From NCBI GenBank assembly GCA_023213395.1, contig CM041465.1, positions 159,223,741 to 159,287,740 on the forward strand: a DNA stretch of 64,000 bases. The letters are read 5' to 3'. Under the pieces are notes generated by a model, which was not told the origin of the DNA, ran no database searches, and saw only the letters and a list, made by a program, of their open reading frames with translations. This DNA comes from Cycas panzhihuaensis (taxonomy: Eukaryota; Cycadophyta). Shown one piece after another: positions 21,901-33,100 of the stretch (positions are counted from its first letter, which is position 1; every line of letters starts with the position of its first letter). A program made the translations under genes and the position numbers.

Positions 21901-22240
21901 CTTTCAAAGTAAAATATACATATATTTCAGTTTTTTCAGCATTATATATTATCATCAAGGCTAAGGATTTATTGCATTGAGAATTTATATTTATTCATTT
22001 GAAGAAAATCTAAAGGTTAAGATTTTATTTCAGATTTGTATCGTTAAAAGGATATTGGTATATATTTTCAAAGTTGCTTCTATATTCATTATTTCCTTAT
22101 TGTATTTAGTTCATTTATTTTCAAAAGGCATTGCATTTCTTTTGAAAAGTATATTTGACATCATATAAATTTAGTCACTTATTGACTTTATTTGATTTGA
22201 TAAAAGTATACTTTTTATATACTAAAGTTTCTTTGATAAA
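18915..22240 (+). other. Leader of the gag-only element, non-coding
   Basis: 3.3 kb, T-rich, no supported ORF. 19240-19700 is strewn with variants of CAGATCTGC/AGATCTAC (at least eight) spaced a few tens of bases apart. 20740-22200 is homologous, in the opposite orientation, to 13300-15440 and 6860-8060. The small frames here have no recognisable product. Confidence 0.7.
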
Positions 22241-23098
22241 ATGACACAATTTCCTATATTCAATGGGCATAATTTTTCACAATGGTATAGGACTATGTAA
22301 GATTATTTTATTGAACATGATCTTTTGAAGTATTTGCAACATGAATGTGATCTAAGTATTAAAGAAAATTTTAGAAAGGACAATGAAGCATTAGGTTTAT
22401 TATTTTTTACTATGACTGATGATGTTTTTTCAAAGGTTTGTGAATTAAGTACTTCTAAATCAGTTTGGGATGTATTGATTTCCACTTGTGGGGGAGATAC
22501 CCTCCATGTATTTGATGATATTTTTGATGAGCATGTGAGACAGGTGACAGACTAGGTGAATTATAATGACAACACCCATGAAGATTCAGATCAAATGCAT
22601 GACCAACTTGCTACACAAGTACCTGATCCTCCATTTGAGGGGGAGAATAAATCCTATGATATGACAAAGAATGAATCCTATGATATAACAAAGAATAAAC
22701 CTAATGATATGACAATTGTTCATAGCATAAAGACTACAAAAGATAAAGTTCAAGTTCAAAGCCTTCTTAATGTTATAATTGATAAAGTCAAAATTACAAC
22801 TATTCATTTACATTTGAATCAAGTTTCATCTACTTATAGTTTTTCTATATCATTCCATGGTAAAGAGACATATGTGGCTATAAGGATGAGAATAGTTGAT
22901 AAAGATCAAGATCAAAATTTTAAAGTTTTTTTCAAATACAAGTTCCATAAGTTTAAGGAGAAGATACAAGTATTCGTGATAACCATTAAGGGGGAGAATG
23001 TTGGAGTTAAGCGTCATCACTCCACTCCCACCTTCCAACCAGGATTGTACATCTCATCAACCTCAATTTACACATGGGTGCTCAACATGTGTAGGTAA
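22241..23098 (+). pseudogene. Truncated copia-type gag
   Basis: ATG at 22241 opens M-T-Q-F-P-I-F-N-G-H-N-F-S-Q-W-Y, the start of a UBN2/DUF4219-type gag, then H-D-L-L-K-Y-L and S-K-S-V-W-D-V-L. The same frame runs to 23098 with only two stops: TAA at about 22298 (expected CAA) and TAG at 22553-22555 (expected CAG/TGG). After about codon 95 the sequence departs from known gag into an acidic, D/N/K-rich segment with a repeated (S/N)-Y-D-(M/I)-T-K-N motif and enters the 3' LTR. There is no zinc knuckle. It is probably a gag start fused by deletion to a 3' region. Confidence 0.75.
22988..22998 (+). other. Polypurine tract of the gag-only element
   Basis: AAGGGGGAGAA immediately before the 3' LTR. 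Confidence 0.9.
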
Positions 23099-23413
23099 GT
23101 TAATGTTAATTTGAGTTAGTTTCATTTGAGTTAAGTTAGCATCATTTTATTGTTAATTTGAATTTCAGGGATTGAGGAGTTTTCCTCCTTCCCCAAATTA
23201 TAAATATTGAGGGGTGTGCAACCCTGGTGTCTTTAGATACCACCCTCATTTGGAAAATTTGTAATGCTCACTTCTCACAATGGATTGAATATATACGTTT
23301 CATGGTTTATGCTACATTGCAACTTTGATGTATTAAAGATTTGTATTGATGTATTGATCTATTAAAAATTATTCTATATTTTGCCCTGTTCTCCTGTAAT
23401 ATTTTTTCCATCA
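22999..23413 (+). mobile_element. 3' LTR of the gag-only element
   Basis: 415 bp, partner of 18497-18900. Differences are mostly transitions plus a short GAGTTAGTTTCATTT insertion near 23115. Confidence 0.92.
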
Positions 23414-24039
23414 AATACCCCCTTAAAATAGAAAGTTATCAAGGATTTGGGAGTTAGATTAGGAGGAGATATTATGATGCTGCAGAAAACTAAATTAGAG
23501 AGAGATAAGGGATTAGAGGTGAAAAATAAGGTCTAGAGGAATGGAGAGATACTGGAAAAAGAAGGATCTCTAAGCTTGGATGGTATGCCAATACTCTAGA
23601 AATTGAGAGTTTAGCATGGGATAGTATGGTTTAAGAAGAATACTTTATAGCCATATGCTTTACTTATTGGAGGTCAAATATGTGGTGGCTAGCCATAAAT
23701 ATTTATACTCCAACAATGATAGAAGGTAGAAATAATCTTTGGGATAGGATTATACAAGTTTATAAAGATTGGAAGGGTCCCTAACTGGTAGTGGAGGACT
23801 TAAATATGGCCTTATCCCTAGGAGAAAAGAAATGGGGATAAGAGGGATGGTCTAAGAGCATGACATACCTAGGTGACTTTTTCCAAGAAGGTGGATTGAT
23901 GGACATCCCACTGAGAGAAGCTAGGTATACCAAGTCAAATAGGAGAATGGGTGTTAACTACATCCAGATAAAGCTAGATAGGGTGTTGATTAACCATGAA
24001 TGGATGAGGCTCCATGAAGATATCAATGAAAGAGGTTAA
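23414..24039 (+). pseudogene. LINE ORF2, endonuclease domain (first part)
   Basis: Plant L1-type LINE ORF2. It begins N-T-P-L-K-x-K-V-I-K-D (normal about 12 residues into the endonuclease), then M-M-L-Q-K-T-K-L-E (catalytic E of Q-E-T is K), N-I-Y-T-P, W-K-G-P, V-E-D-L-N (normally G-D-F-N), Y-T-K-S-N-R and L-D-R-V-L-I-N-H-E-W-M. The extreme 5' end is cut by the LTR at 23413. The 3' end is interrupted by copia-4, and the domain finishes after 30940. Several TAG stops are present. The product would nick target DNA. Confidence 0.85.
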
Positions 24040-24339
24040 TGTATCAAAGGTCATTTGTGTAGATTAATTATGTGACCTTAGGATATATTATTAGCATTAG
24101 TCTCTTAATGAAATGTACTTTATGTGCATTTAGATATAATTTCAGGTTCATGTCATTAGGCGAGAAAATCCTAACCCTAATGCTCACCCTCAATAATAAA
24201 AGGTGAAATCTCAAGGAGGGAGTCATTATTCATTCTCACCTCTAAGCTTGCTCTCATATCTTGTTTCATCTTTATTTTCATTTTCCATTGCCATTGTGTG
24301 CATGTGAGTGATTTATCTCCTAGATCCATCATTCCTTCA
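24040..24339 (+). mobile_element. copia-4 5' LTR
   Basis: About 300 bp, from TGTATCAAAGG to ATTCCTTCA. The 5' edge is set by where the LINE reading stops. No partner copy exists to confirm it. Confidence 0.7.
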
Positions 24340-24341
24340 TG

Positions 24342-24353
24342 TGGTATCAGAGC
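24342..24353 (+). promoter_or_regulatory. copia-4 primer binding site
   Basis: TGGTATCAGAGC, exact initiator-Met tRNA complement, two bases after the LTR. Confidence 0.95.
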
Positions 24354-26320
24354 TAGAAAGGGATCTATTCACTCCATTCCACTTGCATGGAGTCATTTTG
24401 CCTCTCCTTCACCTTCAATGTAAAGTATTGAGAGTGCATTCCTTATTTTTTTAATATTTTGAGAAAATAAAATTATAGTATTTTGTATGTTGTTGCTCTG
24501 TCCATGTGTGTAGAAATTTAGGGGTGAAGAATATAGGTTTTTAAAGCCATTCAACTGTCAGAACAGTCTCGGAAGCATTAAAAGCCCAAATTTTTACAAA
24601 AATTTAACCATCTCAGAATTTGATGAAATTTTGCATGCAAGGTCACCTTCACTAGAGGATCATTTTTGTATTCTAAAGAAACTTCAGATTTAGCCTACAA
24701 CAGTGAGTTTTAGCTATGACAAATAGGGTAAATTTTGTGGATAAGTGATTTAAAGCACTTTTCCTAATAAAATCATTCAATTATAAGCTGAAGATCTAAA
24801 AGTTTCATTAAGTTATTTAATAAATTTATGTCTTAATATAATTTTAAGATAAATCTAATTAAATTTCATCTATTGGTTAGTGAGATCTATACAGTTTTCT
24901 CACGGTTGCTGATTTTGCCTACTCAACCCCACAAAGGACCTTACAAGGGCATTTCGGGTAAGTTTTTGGAAGATTTTATAGATGGTGAAGAAGGGAAAGT
25001 TAATGTACATATAAAAATGTAACTTTTTACATATTTAAGTCCAGATTCTGAGATAATTGATCTAGCATGATTTTATTTTGGTGCTTTTTCGGGCAAAAAA
25101 AATTTTGTGCATTTTTTGAAATCTGACTTCACAACTCTATCAAAAATAAAATTTTAAACACTTTTTCCTTCTGTCATAAATTCAGATTTCATCATTTAAG
25201 CCTTTATATTTGTAATTTCTAAAAATATACCCATTTATCATTATTTGTAAATTTTGTGAAAAAATCATAAAATAGGGCAAAATAGCATGCATATAGATTT
25301 AGAAAAATTATCATTTTAGCAGAAAGTTGATCATCTTTTTAGCCCATTATGGTTTTTGTATTAAAACTTCTGAAAATCATATTTGCAAACATTATACTAA
25401 AGCAAGGGAAACCTTGGATTGGAAGCAACATCCGGTTCCCCTACTAAATCTAGCATGCTTTTCTATTTGCACACATAGCATAAAGCATCACAAAAGCAGC
25501 AATAATAATAAAGCATCATAAAAGTAGCAACATCAGTAAAGCATCACAAAAGTAACAACAACAATAAAGTAAGCACGAAAAGCAAGTAAGCACATTTGGC
25601 AAGTTTCTATTTTAGTTTTCACTTATATGGAAACATCTTACACTATTCCTAAAAGGAATCTCATCTGTATGATCTATACCACTAGTTCTTGACTTGTGCA
25701 CACACTCGCCTTGGTTGAAATAGACCAAGGTTGGCTGAAGTCTAGGCCCTAAGGGAGGTGTGAGTTTTATACTGGGTATGGTCTTAACCAGAATAGTGGT
25801 GGAGGGACAGGTTAGCCATACCTACGGCCTCCAATCAAGGATAACCCTGATAACCACCCGAGAAAAATGAAAACCTTAATGCAAGATCAAAATTAACTTG
25901 GTCCAATATCCGTCATAATCGTGGGATACATAGTACCGTTTAACTCTTCGGAGGAGGTATATAGCTGCTCATTGGTGAATTAGGTGAGGACTGGGAGTAC
26001 TTGGGATCCACTGTGACTTGGATTTCATCACCAAGTGCAGGTGCGGGTATCGCGGGTGAAGGCCCTAATCGTATACTAGAAGCCTTAGGCATCGAAACCT
26101 CACCTACATTTGTATATAAGTGAGAGGTTAGTGGTATGACACATCACCATTCTTCGCCAGCTCTACATTAGGCCTCATTCTTGCATCATTACTTATATTC
26201 ATTTCTTTATATAATTATTGAAAAGTAGTTAATCATTACTTTCTTCTCATCATAACAATCATTTCCATACGTGTCAGTGGCACATACTTCTATCATCTCT
26301 TCTACTTCTTCATCATCACC
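24354..26320 (+). other. copia-4 leader, non-coding
   Basis: 2 kb without a supported gene. 25480-25560 has three to four copies of an AATAAAGCATCA(C/T)AAAAG(C/T)A-like unit (about 30 bp apart). 25690-26120 is markedly less AT-rich than the rest and lies just before gag, like 12790-13250 in copia-2. Confidence 0.7.
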
Positions 26321-27500
26321 ATGCCATCTCAATTCAAGAAAAATGTTAACTGCATATTGAAAGGTAAAGAAAATTGGGATATATTGTACACTAGAATTAA
26401 AAATACTATAAAGTATGAAGGCCTTTGGAGAGCCCACCTGCAGCCCACACCCAGTATACTAGCAACGGCTACAACAACTGCTTCTAGTGGATCCACCCCA
26501 ACAGCTCCTACAGATCCTGCAACTAAACTACAATGGGAGATAGATGATGAAAAGATTCGTGCAGGGATTTTATTGGTCATTGATCACTCCTTGTATACCT
26601 TGATAAATGAAGAGGAACATAATATCGCCTAGATGGTCCTAGAAGTTCTTAGAAAGAACTTTGATACAAAGTCAGATTTAGAATTTGTTCATCTTGTTTT
26701 GAAAATGAACAAACTAAAAATGTAGAAGGGACTAGCTCATGAGACAATAAATCTCCTTCGACCAATCAAACAGGCAATTGACAAAGACTTTCAGACCCAA
26801 TGTATCACTTGGGCATTTTTGATCTAGTCATGTTTACGTGTCCCTAATTATAAAAACTTGCTTGAAAGTCTTCAATCTAGTGGAACATTGAAGATACTCA
26901 ACTTTGAATCACTTACTGAGAAGTTCATAGAATTTGACAAGACCTTTGATACAAATTTTGTAGCCTCTGACTCTTTTCTAGATGTAGCATTTGAGGTAGA
27001 AGAAGAAGTTTGCTATACAAAAAATCAAGATCCCTCTTGTGGCAGAGGAAATAACCAAGTAAGAGGAAGAGGAAGAAATATGGGAAATCATCCATAAGGT
27101 CAATCAAACCCTCAATCACAACCTCGACAGTTTCAACGCCAAGGGCCACCTCAACAAAGAGCAAGACAACAAAGCAAACCAATACTTCTTCGTGGACCTG
27201 TAATCAAACTATTATGTCCGACGGTAATCGTAAAGGACACTTAGCAAAAGATTGTAGAACTGCCACTTATAAGTTGGCCAAGTTCCAACCAAAACATGGA
27301 GCTCACAATGTTGTAGAAACTTGTGAAGAATCCTTTAGTGGTGCAAATTTTGTACAAGCATACATTCAAAGAATTGAGGAATCTTTAGTATCAAATGCAA
27401 TTGACCAACTAAAGAGATACTTTGAAGCTCAGTGTGGATATATCACTTGTGAATTCCCTTCACTAATACCAGGCCCTATTGGAATTGCTAATAGTATAGC
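26321..27500 (+). pseudogene. copia-4 gag
   Basis: Start ATG 26321 (M-P-S-Q-F-K-K-N-V-N). Segments in the same and shifted frames give a full-length copia gag: a helical core (W-E-I-D-D-E-K-I-R-A-G-I, then L-E-V-L-R-K-N-F-D and K-M-N-K-L-K-M), an R-G-R-G-R nucleocapsid stretch at about 27055-27090, and a degenerate knuckle ending G-H-L-A-K-D-C at 27235-27260 whose first Cys pair is lost. The C-terminal piece (27260-27470) leads into protease. At least five stops, mostly TAG/TAA. Confidence 0.8.
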
Positions 27501-27910
27501 TTCAATCAATGGACAGTGGATCATGGACATAGGAGCAACTCAACATATGACATGAAATCGCAGTCTATATTAAACATTTAACTCAAATGTTCATGGAGTT
27601 GTTTATATGGCTGATAAATCACAACAACTTGTTGAAGGAATTAGCAATATTCATCTGAAACTCCCAGGCTTAGAAGATTTTACATTACTTAATGTCTTAT
27701 ACATACCCAATCTCAAACAAAACCTACTGTCTTTATCCACACTTGTTTCTCGTGGATTTAATCTAAGTGTAACCGTAAATAACTAGACTCTTAAGGTCAT
27801 TCACCCTCCAACTAATCAGGTGGTTTTGACTGGACATCTCTCTAGAAAACTCTTTTGACTAAATGGCTCTCCATCTTCTAAAGCCCATTGTGCCTAAAGC
27901 CCTTGTGCCA
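27501..27910 (+). pseudogene. copia-4 aspartic protease
   Basis: W-I-M-D-I-G-A-T-Q-H-M-T at 27518-27553 is the retropepsin active site with D-S-G changed to D-I-G. L-N-V-L-Y-I-P-N-L-K-Q-N-L-L-S-L follows at about 27690-27735, the standard end of copia protease. A TGA directly after the active-site segment and later TAG/TGA codons break the frame. Confidence 0.8.
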
Positions 27911-28985
27911 ATGAAAAATTTGCATTTAATTCCATCTTGACCCATCCAACATTGTTACCAGAAGCTCTTTGGAATGCTCGTATGGGCCATGTTCACATTG
28001 ATAGACTTAGAGATCTTTCTAACACTCTTCCAAACCTTCCAAAGTTTTCCTCTAAGCCCTTTAAATGTGAAGCTTGTATTATTGCCAAATCTCATCGACA
28101 ACCCTTTTCCAAAAGTCAGTGGAAATTAAGTCATCCATTACAATTGGTACACTCTGATTTGTGCGGGCCAATGGCCATTCCTTCACTAAAGGGAAAGCTA
28201 TATTACATCTTTTTCATTGTTGATTTTACTAGAAAAATATGGGTAGCTTTTCTACATAAGAAAGATGAAGCATTTCGTATATTTAAGGAATTCAAAGCCC
28301 TCACTGAAAAAGAGTCAAGTTATCAACTCAAATATCTTTGAACTGATAATAGTGGTGAATATACCTCACATGAGTTTGAAAGCTACCTTCGAGACAATGG
28401 AATCAAGCATCAAACAACAATAGCAGGTCCCTCACAACAAAATGGAGTTGTTGAGTGCATGAACAGGATAATCATGAACATGGCTCATGCTATGTTAATA
28501 TATAAAAATATACATGCCTATCTATGGGCTGAAGTAATCTGGACAACTATTTATTGTATCAATGCTGTTAGCCCATCAAAGGAAGTACAATCACCTAATG
28601 AAAGGTGGTCAGGACAAGCCCCCATTGTTCACTACTTTAGAATTTTTGGCTTTACATGCTATGCCCATATTCTGGATGTAGATCGAAATAAACTCCAGCC
28701 AAGTGCACTTAAAGGCATCTTTGTTGGATACCCTATAGATAAGAAAGGGTATAAGGTCTTCATACCTTCACAACAAAAAATCATCGTTACCAGAGATGTC
28801 ATTTTTGTGGAGATAGAGGATCAGTTACTTAAATTAGACTCCATAGTACCCTCACGCCACTATAATAATGTTATCAAGTATGATGTTTGGATTCTAAAAT
28901 TTGGGAGGAGGACAAACATAAATTATTCCAAATGTTGGAAGATGATAATAGAGACTTGGAGGATACAAGTTATGATTTTGAATAA
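27911..28985 (+). pseudogene. copia-4 integrase
   Basis: 27937-28341 holds the zinc region (W-N-A-R-M-G-H-V-H and C-E-A-C-I-I-A-K) and the first catalytic Asp (L-V-H-S-D-L-C-G-P). T-D-N-S-G-E-Y is at about 28345 after one TGA (expected R/W). Q-Q-N-G-V-V-E gives the catalytic Glu at about 28436-28456. 28459-28985 continues with W-A-E-V-I-W-T-T, H-Y-F-R-I-F-G and F-V-G-Y-P-I-D-K-K-G-Y-K-V-F. All three DDE residues are present, but the frame is broken at least twice. Confidence 0.87.
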
Positions 28986-30150
28986 ATGAGTGCACATCCA
29001 ACACCATCTTTTGAAGATAACAAAGTTGACAAAGGCAAAGCCATTATAGAAGAACCATTCTCTCCACCTTTAGTTGATAAAGACAAAACAGTGCTAGAAG
29101 GACCATCTTCCTCACGCACATCAACATCCTCCTCACAAAATAATAATTTTAACGAACATGATAAGAACCAAGAAGTTGGGGAAATAAGGACATCATTCCC
29201 AACTTGAGGATCTCGAGAAGCCCGCCAGCTCAATAAGGACATACGACCAGATGGGGTGGGAAAAACTGGCACTCGAAGTGCCCATAGAGTAAGGATGCAG
29301 GAATCATTATATACTAAGATTGAACCAGCAGAATTACACCTTACTCTTAATGAAGAGCCCTTAACATACCAAGAAGTCAGAAGCATACAATTTTGGAGAA
29401 ATGCCATGAATGAAGAGTACCAATCTCTTATCAAGAACAATATATGGGAGCTCATTGATCTACCACTTGGCAGAAAGATAGTTCAAAATAAATGGGTGTT
29501 CAAAAACAAATATAGATTAGATAGCACCCTTGAAAAACATAAGGCGGGGTTGGTAGTTAAAGGATTTACACAAAGGGAAGGCATCGACTACACTGAAGTC
29601 TTTGCACCTACAACCAAGTAGCCTACAATTAGAACTCTTGTGGCCTTGGCTGCTCAACAGGGTTGGAAAATCCTCCAACTCAATATTAAGACCACGTTTC
29701 TCAATGGAGATCTTGAAGAAGAAATTTACATGGCTCAGCGAGAAGGATATGAGATCGAAGGTCAAGAGCATAAGGTTTGCAAGATCAGAAAGTCCTTGTA
29801 TGGCCTTAAACAAGCCCCTCGCGCTTGGTTTGCCAAGTTGTCTGAAAGGATGAGGCAACTTAGATATGAGGTTTGTGACTATCAAGATATTGATGCAATG
29901 TTGTTCATTAAGTGCCATAAGGATAAAGTCACTTATCTCATAATTTTTGTGAATGACATGCTAGTAACGGGTAATAGTGAACAGACAATAATCTAGCTAA
30001 AAAAGGACCTTGGTAAAACGTTCGAATTGTCTGACCTCGGTTTGATGAAATATTACTTGGGAATTGAAGTAACATAAAAGAATGAAAAAATTTTCCTCTC
30101 CCAAGAAAAATACATCAACAATCTTCTAACCAAGTTTTAGTTAGAAGATG
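28986..30150 (+). pseudogene. copia-4 linker and reverse transcriptase
   Basis: 28986-29207 is the serine-rich, acidic linker. RT follows: A-M-N-E-E-Y-Q-S-L at about 29405, W-E-L-I-D-L-P near 29450, K-W-V-F-K-N-K at about 29490, G-I-D-Y-T-E-V-F-A-P at about 29583-29612, L-N-I-K-T-T-F-L-N-G-D (D of D-V-K is N) at about 29680, and L-Y-G-L-K-Q-A-P-R-A-W-F at about 29798. The catalytic Y-V-D-D-M is F-V-N-D-M at 29946-29960, so one metal-binding Asp is lost. This enzyme would be dead even if the stops were ignored. Confidence 0.87.
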
Positions 30151-30855
30151 TTCGACCAATGATGTTACCTATGGATCCTAACACCAAATTCTCAGTTGAA
30201 GGTGACACTAGGGAGGTAGACGCAACACTCTACAGGAAACTTGTAGGTAGTATCATCTACACTACCAATACAAGGCTAGATATTATACACTCTGTCATCA
30301 TTCTTGCTCGTTACATGACAAATCCTAAGCAAAAGCACTAGCAGGCATTAGTGCGAGCGTTGAGATACCTTAAGATGACCAGCAAATATGGTCTGTTGTA
30401 TGAACCTAATTCAGACTTTAAGCTTTCTACATACACAAACTCAAACTTTGTAGGAGATAAAGATATAGGAAGATCTATGTCTAGGTATGTAACATTTCTT
30501 GGAACATCACCAATATCGTGGAGATCCAAACGACAGAAGATAGTTGTAGATTCAATTCAAGTCGAATACATTACCATACGAGATCAGTAAAGAGGTGATA
30601 TGGCTGAGAAAATTATTGGAAACATTGAATATCACCCAAACAAGTCCTATAAGTCTTCATGTGGATAATCAATCAGTAATCTGCATGGCAAAAAATCCTG
30701 TATTTCATGATCGTACCAAACATATATGTACAAAAGTCCACAGGATTAGGGAACTTATTCATGATGGAACAATTCAATTAGATTACTATCCCACAACAGA
30801 TCAAGTAGCCGATATCTTCACCAAACCACTGCAAAGGGTGAAGTTTGAATAGTTC
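30151..30855 (+). pseudogene. copia-4 RNase H
   Basis: V-G-S-I-I-Y at 30243, then R-A-L-R-Y-L-K at about 30353. The first catalytic block reads T-N-S-N-F-V-G-D at 30438-30461 (normally S-D-A/S-D-W), so the acidic residue is Asn. W-R-S-K-R-Q-K-I-V-V-D-S, then V-D-N-Q-S-V-I and A-D-I-F-T-K-P-L follow, ending at 30852. There are several frame changes. The domain is complete in length but inactive. Confidence 0.82.
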
Positions 30856-30939
30856 TAAAGGTAGCTCGGCCTTAGGACCTCCATCTTTGATTGATCAAAG
30901 AAGATGGCAACAAGATCATCATACTCTATTCTCTTTGTG

Positions 30940-31590
30940 AAAACCCCTTGTGAGCTCTTCCAAAGGTTGCCTCTAATCATTCACCTTTGATGCTTGAGTT
31001 TAATACTTTAGGAAAACATCACATGGCCCCTTTTTGGTTTGAAATTATATGGTTGAGACATTCAAACCTTACGGACTAGGTTAAGGAATGGTGGAATATC
31101 CTGGTGGAGGGGTATGCTATGTTTAAGTTCTCAAAGAAGTTGAACTTAGTTAAAAGATAAATTAAGGCTTGGAATACAGAAGTCTTTGGAAATATATTTG
31201 AAGATAAAAGTTGACTTCTAGGGGAACTTAACGAGATTGAGGGTATTATCTAGGAGGAAGGTAGATCCCTTACTCTGGACTAGTTCGAACATTTGATTAT
31301 AGAAAACCTAGAAGAGGTTTTAGCCAAGGAGGAACTTCACTCAAAGAAGTCATCAAGAGCCCTCTAGCTGGTGAAGGGAGATAGAAAAATAAATTTTTTT
31401 CATATGAATACTCTAAAGAATAGGTCCTATAATAAAATAAATAAATTAAGTGGTAGGAATAGATTTGAATATGAGGCACAAGAGAAAATTAAAGGTACAA
31501 TGGTGGACTACTTCAAGAATTTATTTAAAGAACCTAGATACTGAAAGATAGACTTAAGAAAGGAACTTATGGGATATATTACTAAGATGA
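30940..31590 (+). pseudogene. LINE ORF2, endonuclease end and linker (resumed)
   Basis: Continues the LINE cut at 24039. A-L-P-K-V-A-S-N-H-S-P-L-M-L-E-F (the S-D-H-S-P endonuclease terminus with catalytic D changed to N), then P-F-W-F-E-I-M-W-L, and a helical linker with F-F-H-M-N-T and R-N-R-F leading to RT. Stops are at former TGG/CAG codons. Confidence 0.82.
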
Positions 31591-33100
31591 TAAAAAAGAC
31601 CAAAACAACTAGCTGAAGGAATCCTTTTCAATGGAGGAAGTGGAGAAGGCCCTCTTTAACATGGGATAGGATAAAGTCCCCGGTCTAGATAGTTTTCCCT
31701 CGTTTTTTTTTTAAGAATTCTGGGACATAATTAAGGAAGACTTAAAATTAGACCTAGATGAATTCTTTGAGAAGAAAACAATTCTAAAGGAGTGGCAGGA
31801 TACCTTCTTTGTGTTGATCCTAAAGAAAGAAGGGGCAAAAGTCATGGAGGAGTTTAGACTGATAAGCCTCTATAATGTAAAATACAAAATTTTGGCCAAG
31901 ATTCTAGTGAATAGATTAAAGAAATGCCTGCCACTTATTATTCCTCAAATTAGGATGGATTCATGAAAGGTAGATAAATCTTAGATGATATTATAGTGGT
32001 CCATGAGACAGTTCACTCAGTCCGTTAGAGAAAAGAAGTTGACATGATTATGAAAATTGACATGTCCAAAGCTTAAGATAAGGTGGCATAGGATTTCTTA
32101 ACAAATCATCTCTAGGCATTTGGGTTTGATGAGGTATAGAGAGAATGATGATGTGTTGTATATCCAAACCCTCTTACTCTATTCTGATAAATAACAGCTT
32201 GACTTCCTTATGATAAATGGCACCTTGACTCCCTTCTGACCCTTTATCCCCCTACCTTTTTATTACTATGGTAGAAATTTTATGGAGGGCCATCGAGGAG
32301 GCTAGGAGGAAAGGTTGGGTGACTAGACTAAAGACCACATCTAGAACAAATAATATTGTCCATCATTAGTTTATTGATGATAACATCTTTCTAAGAAAGG
32401 TGGAATTCAGGGAAGTTAGAGCATTTAAGATTGGTCTCTAGGCCTATGAGAGGGCTACAAATCAAAGAATAAATTTAGAGAGAAGCTCTATATTCTTTAT
32501 AAATACCCACAAGAGACTACAAAGGAAGATTAGTAGGGAGTTGAAGATCCCCATCAGACCCCTTCTATCTACCTACCTAGGGATGCTACTATTTGTTGGT
32601 AATATGGGTAAGGTGCTTTGGAATCCTATTGTGGACAGGATACAAAGGAAATTAGCTGGCTAAAAAGGATCTCTCCTCAGTTAAGCTAGAAATATTCAAT
32701 TGGTGGTTGACTCTCTACAAAGCATCTTAGTGTATATGATGTTAATATTCAAGGCTATGAGTAAGGTCATATCGATCTTAGAAGGCATCTAGAAAAGATT
32801 CCTTTAGTCTGGTATAAAAGAAAAGGATAGAATCCACTTGGTTGCTTGGGATAAAGTATATAGGGCTAGATGGGTAGGAGGGCTTAATATCAGAAGACTG
32901 GGGTCCTTTAATAGGGCCCTAGTGGCCAAGCTTGGCTGGAGATTGGCAAAGGACGAAGGAGGACAATGGGGCAAGATCATTTCCAAAAAATATCTAAGGG
33001 TTAAGCACTTTTTAAAAGATGAGGTGGGGGAGGTTTATAGGTCCCCAATTTGGAAGAGCTTGACTCATTCAAGACCTATTCTACCTTCAGACATTTGATA
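31591..33100 (+). pseudogene. LINE ORF2 reverse transcriptase
   Basis: Non-LTR RT fingers and palm are visible across frames: the K-V-P-G-x-D block at 31675, the E-F-R-L-I-S-L-Y-N-V block at about 31850, K-I-D-M-S-K-A at about 32058, and the catalytic F-I-D-D at 32370-32382 (directly after a TAG for CAG). L-S-T-Y-L-G-M follows at about 32567. 32838-33098 is open for 86 codons: W-D-K-V-Y-R-A-R-W-V-G-G-L-N-I-R-R-L and F-N-R-A-L-V-A-K-L-G-W-R, the normal thumb/post-RT region. Target-primed reverse transcription would be its role. Confidence 0.87.

Larger units (their letters stand above)
18497..23413 (+). mobile_element. Gag-only LTR element (TR-GAG-like, 4.9 kb)
   Basis: Two closely similar LTRs (18497-18900, 22999-23413; both start TGTTGGAGTTAA and end ATTTTTTCC(T/A)TCA) flank a PBS, a 3.3-kb leader, one gag-like frame and a PPT. 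Protease, integrase, RT and RNase H are all absent, so it must have been mobilised in trans. A 4-base AATA flanks both ends (18493-18496 and 23414-23417), an imperfect target duplication. Its leader is homologous to the copia-2 leader module, so the likely helper is that copia family. Confidence 0.88.
24040..30939 (+). mobile_element. copia-4: Ty1/copia element inserted in the LINE, 3' LTR missing
   Basis: 5' LTR (about 24040-24339), perfect PBS, 2-kb leader, then gag, protease, integrase, RT and RNase H on the plus strand. The LINE endonuclease stops at about 24039 and resumes at about 30940, so this is an insertion. No second LTR or clear PPT follows the RNase H end (30852), so the 3' end is truncated or was lost. 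It belongs to a different copia lineage from copia-1/2/5/6. Confidence 0.85.

Noticed and set aside
28970-29455. Minus-strand 161-codon ORF
   Set aside because: Antisense to the copia-4 integrase-RT linker, with no domain. The sense strand explains the sequence.
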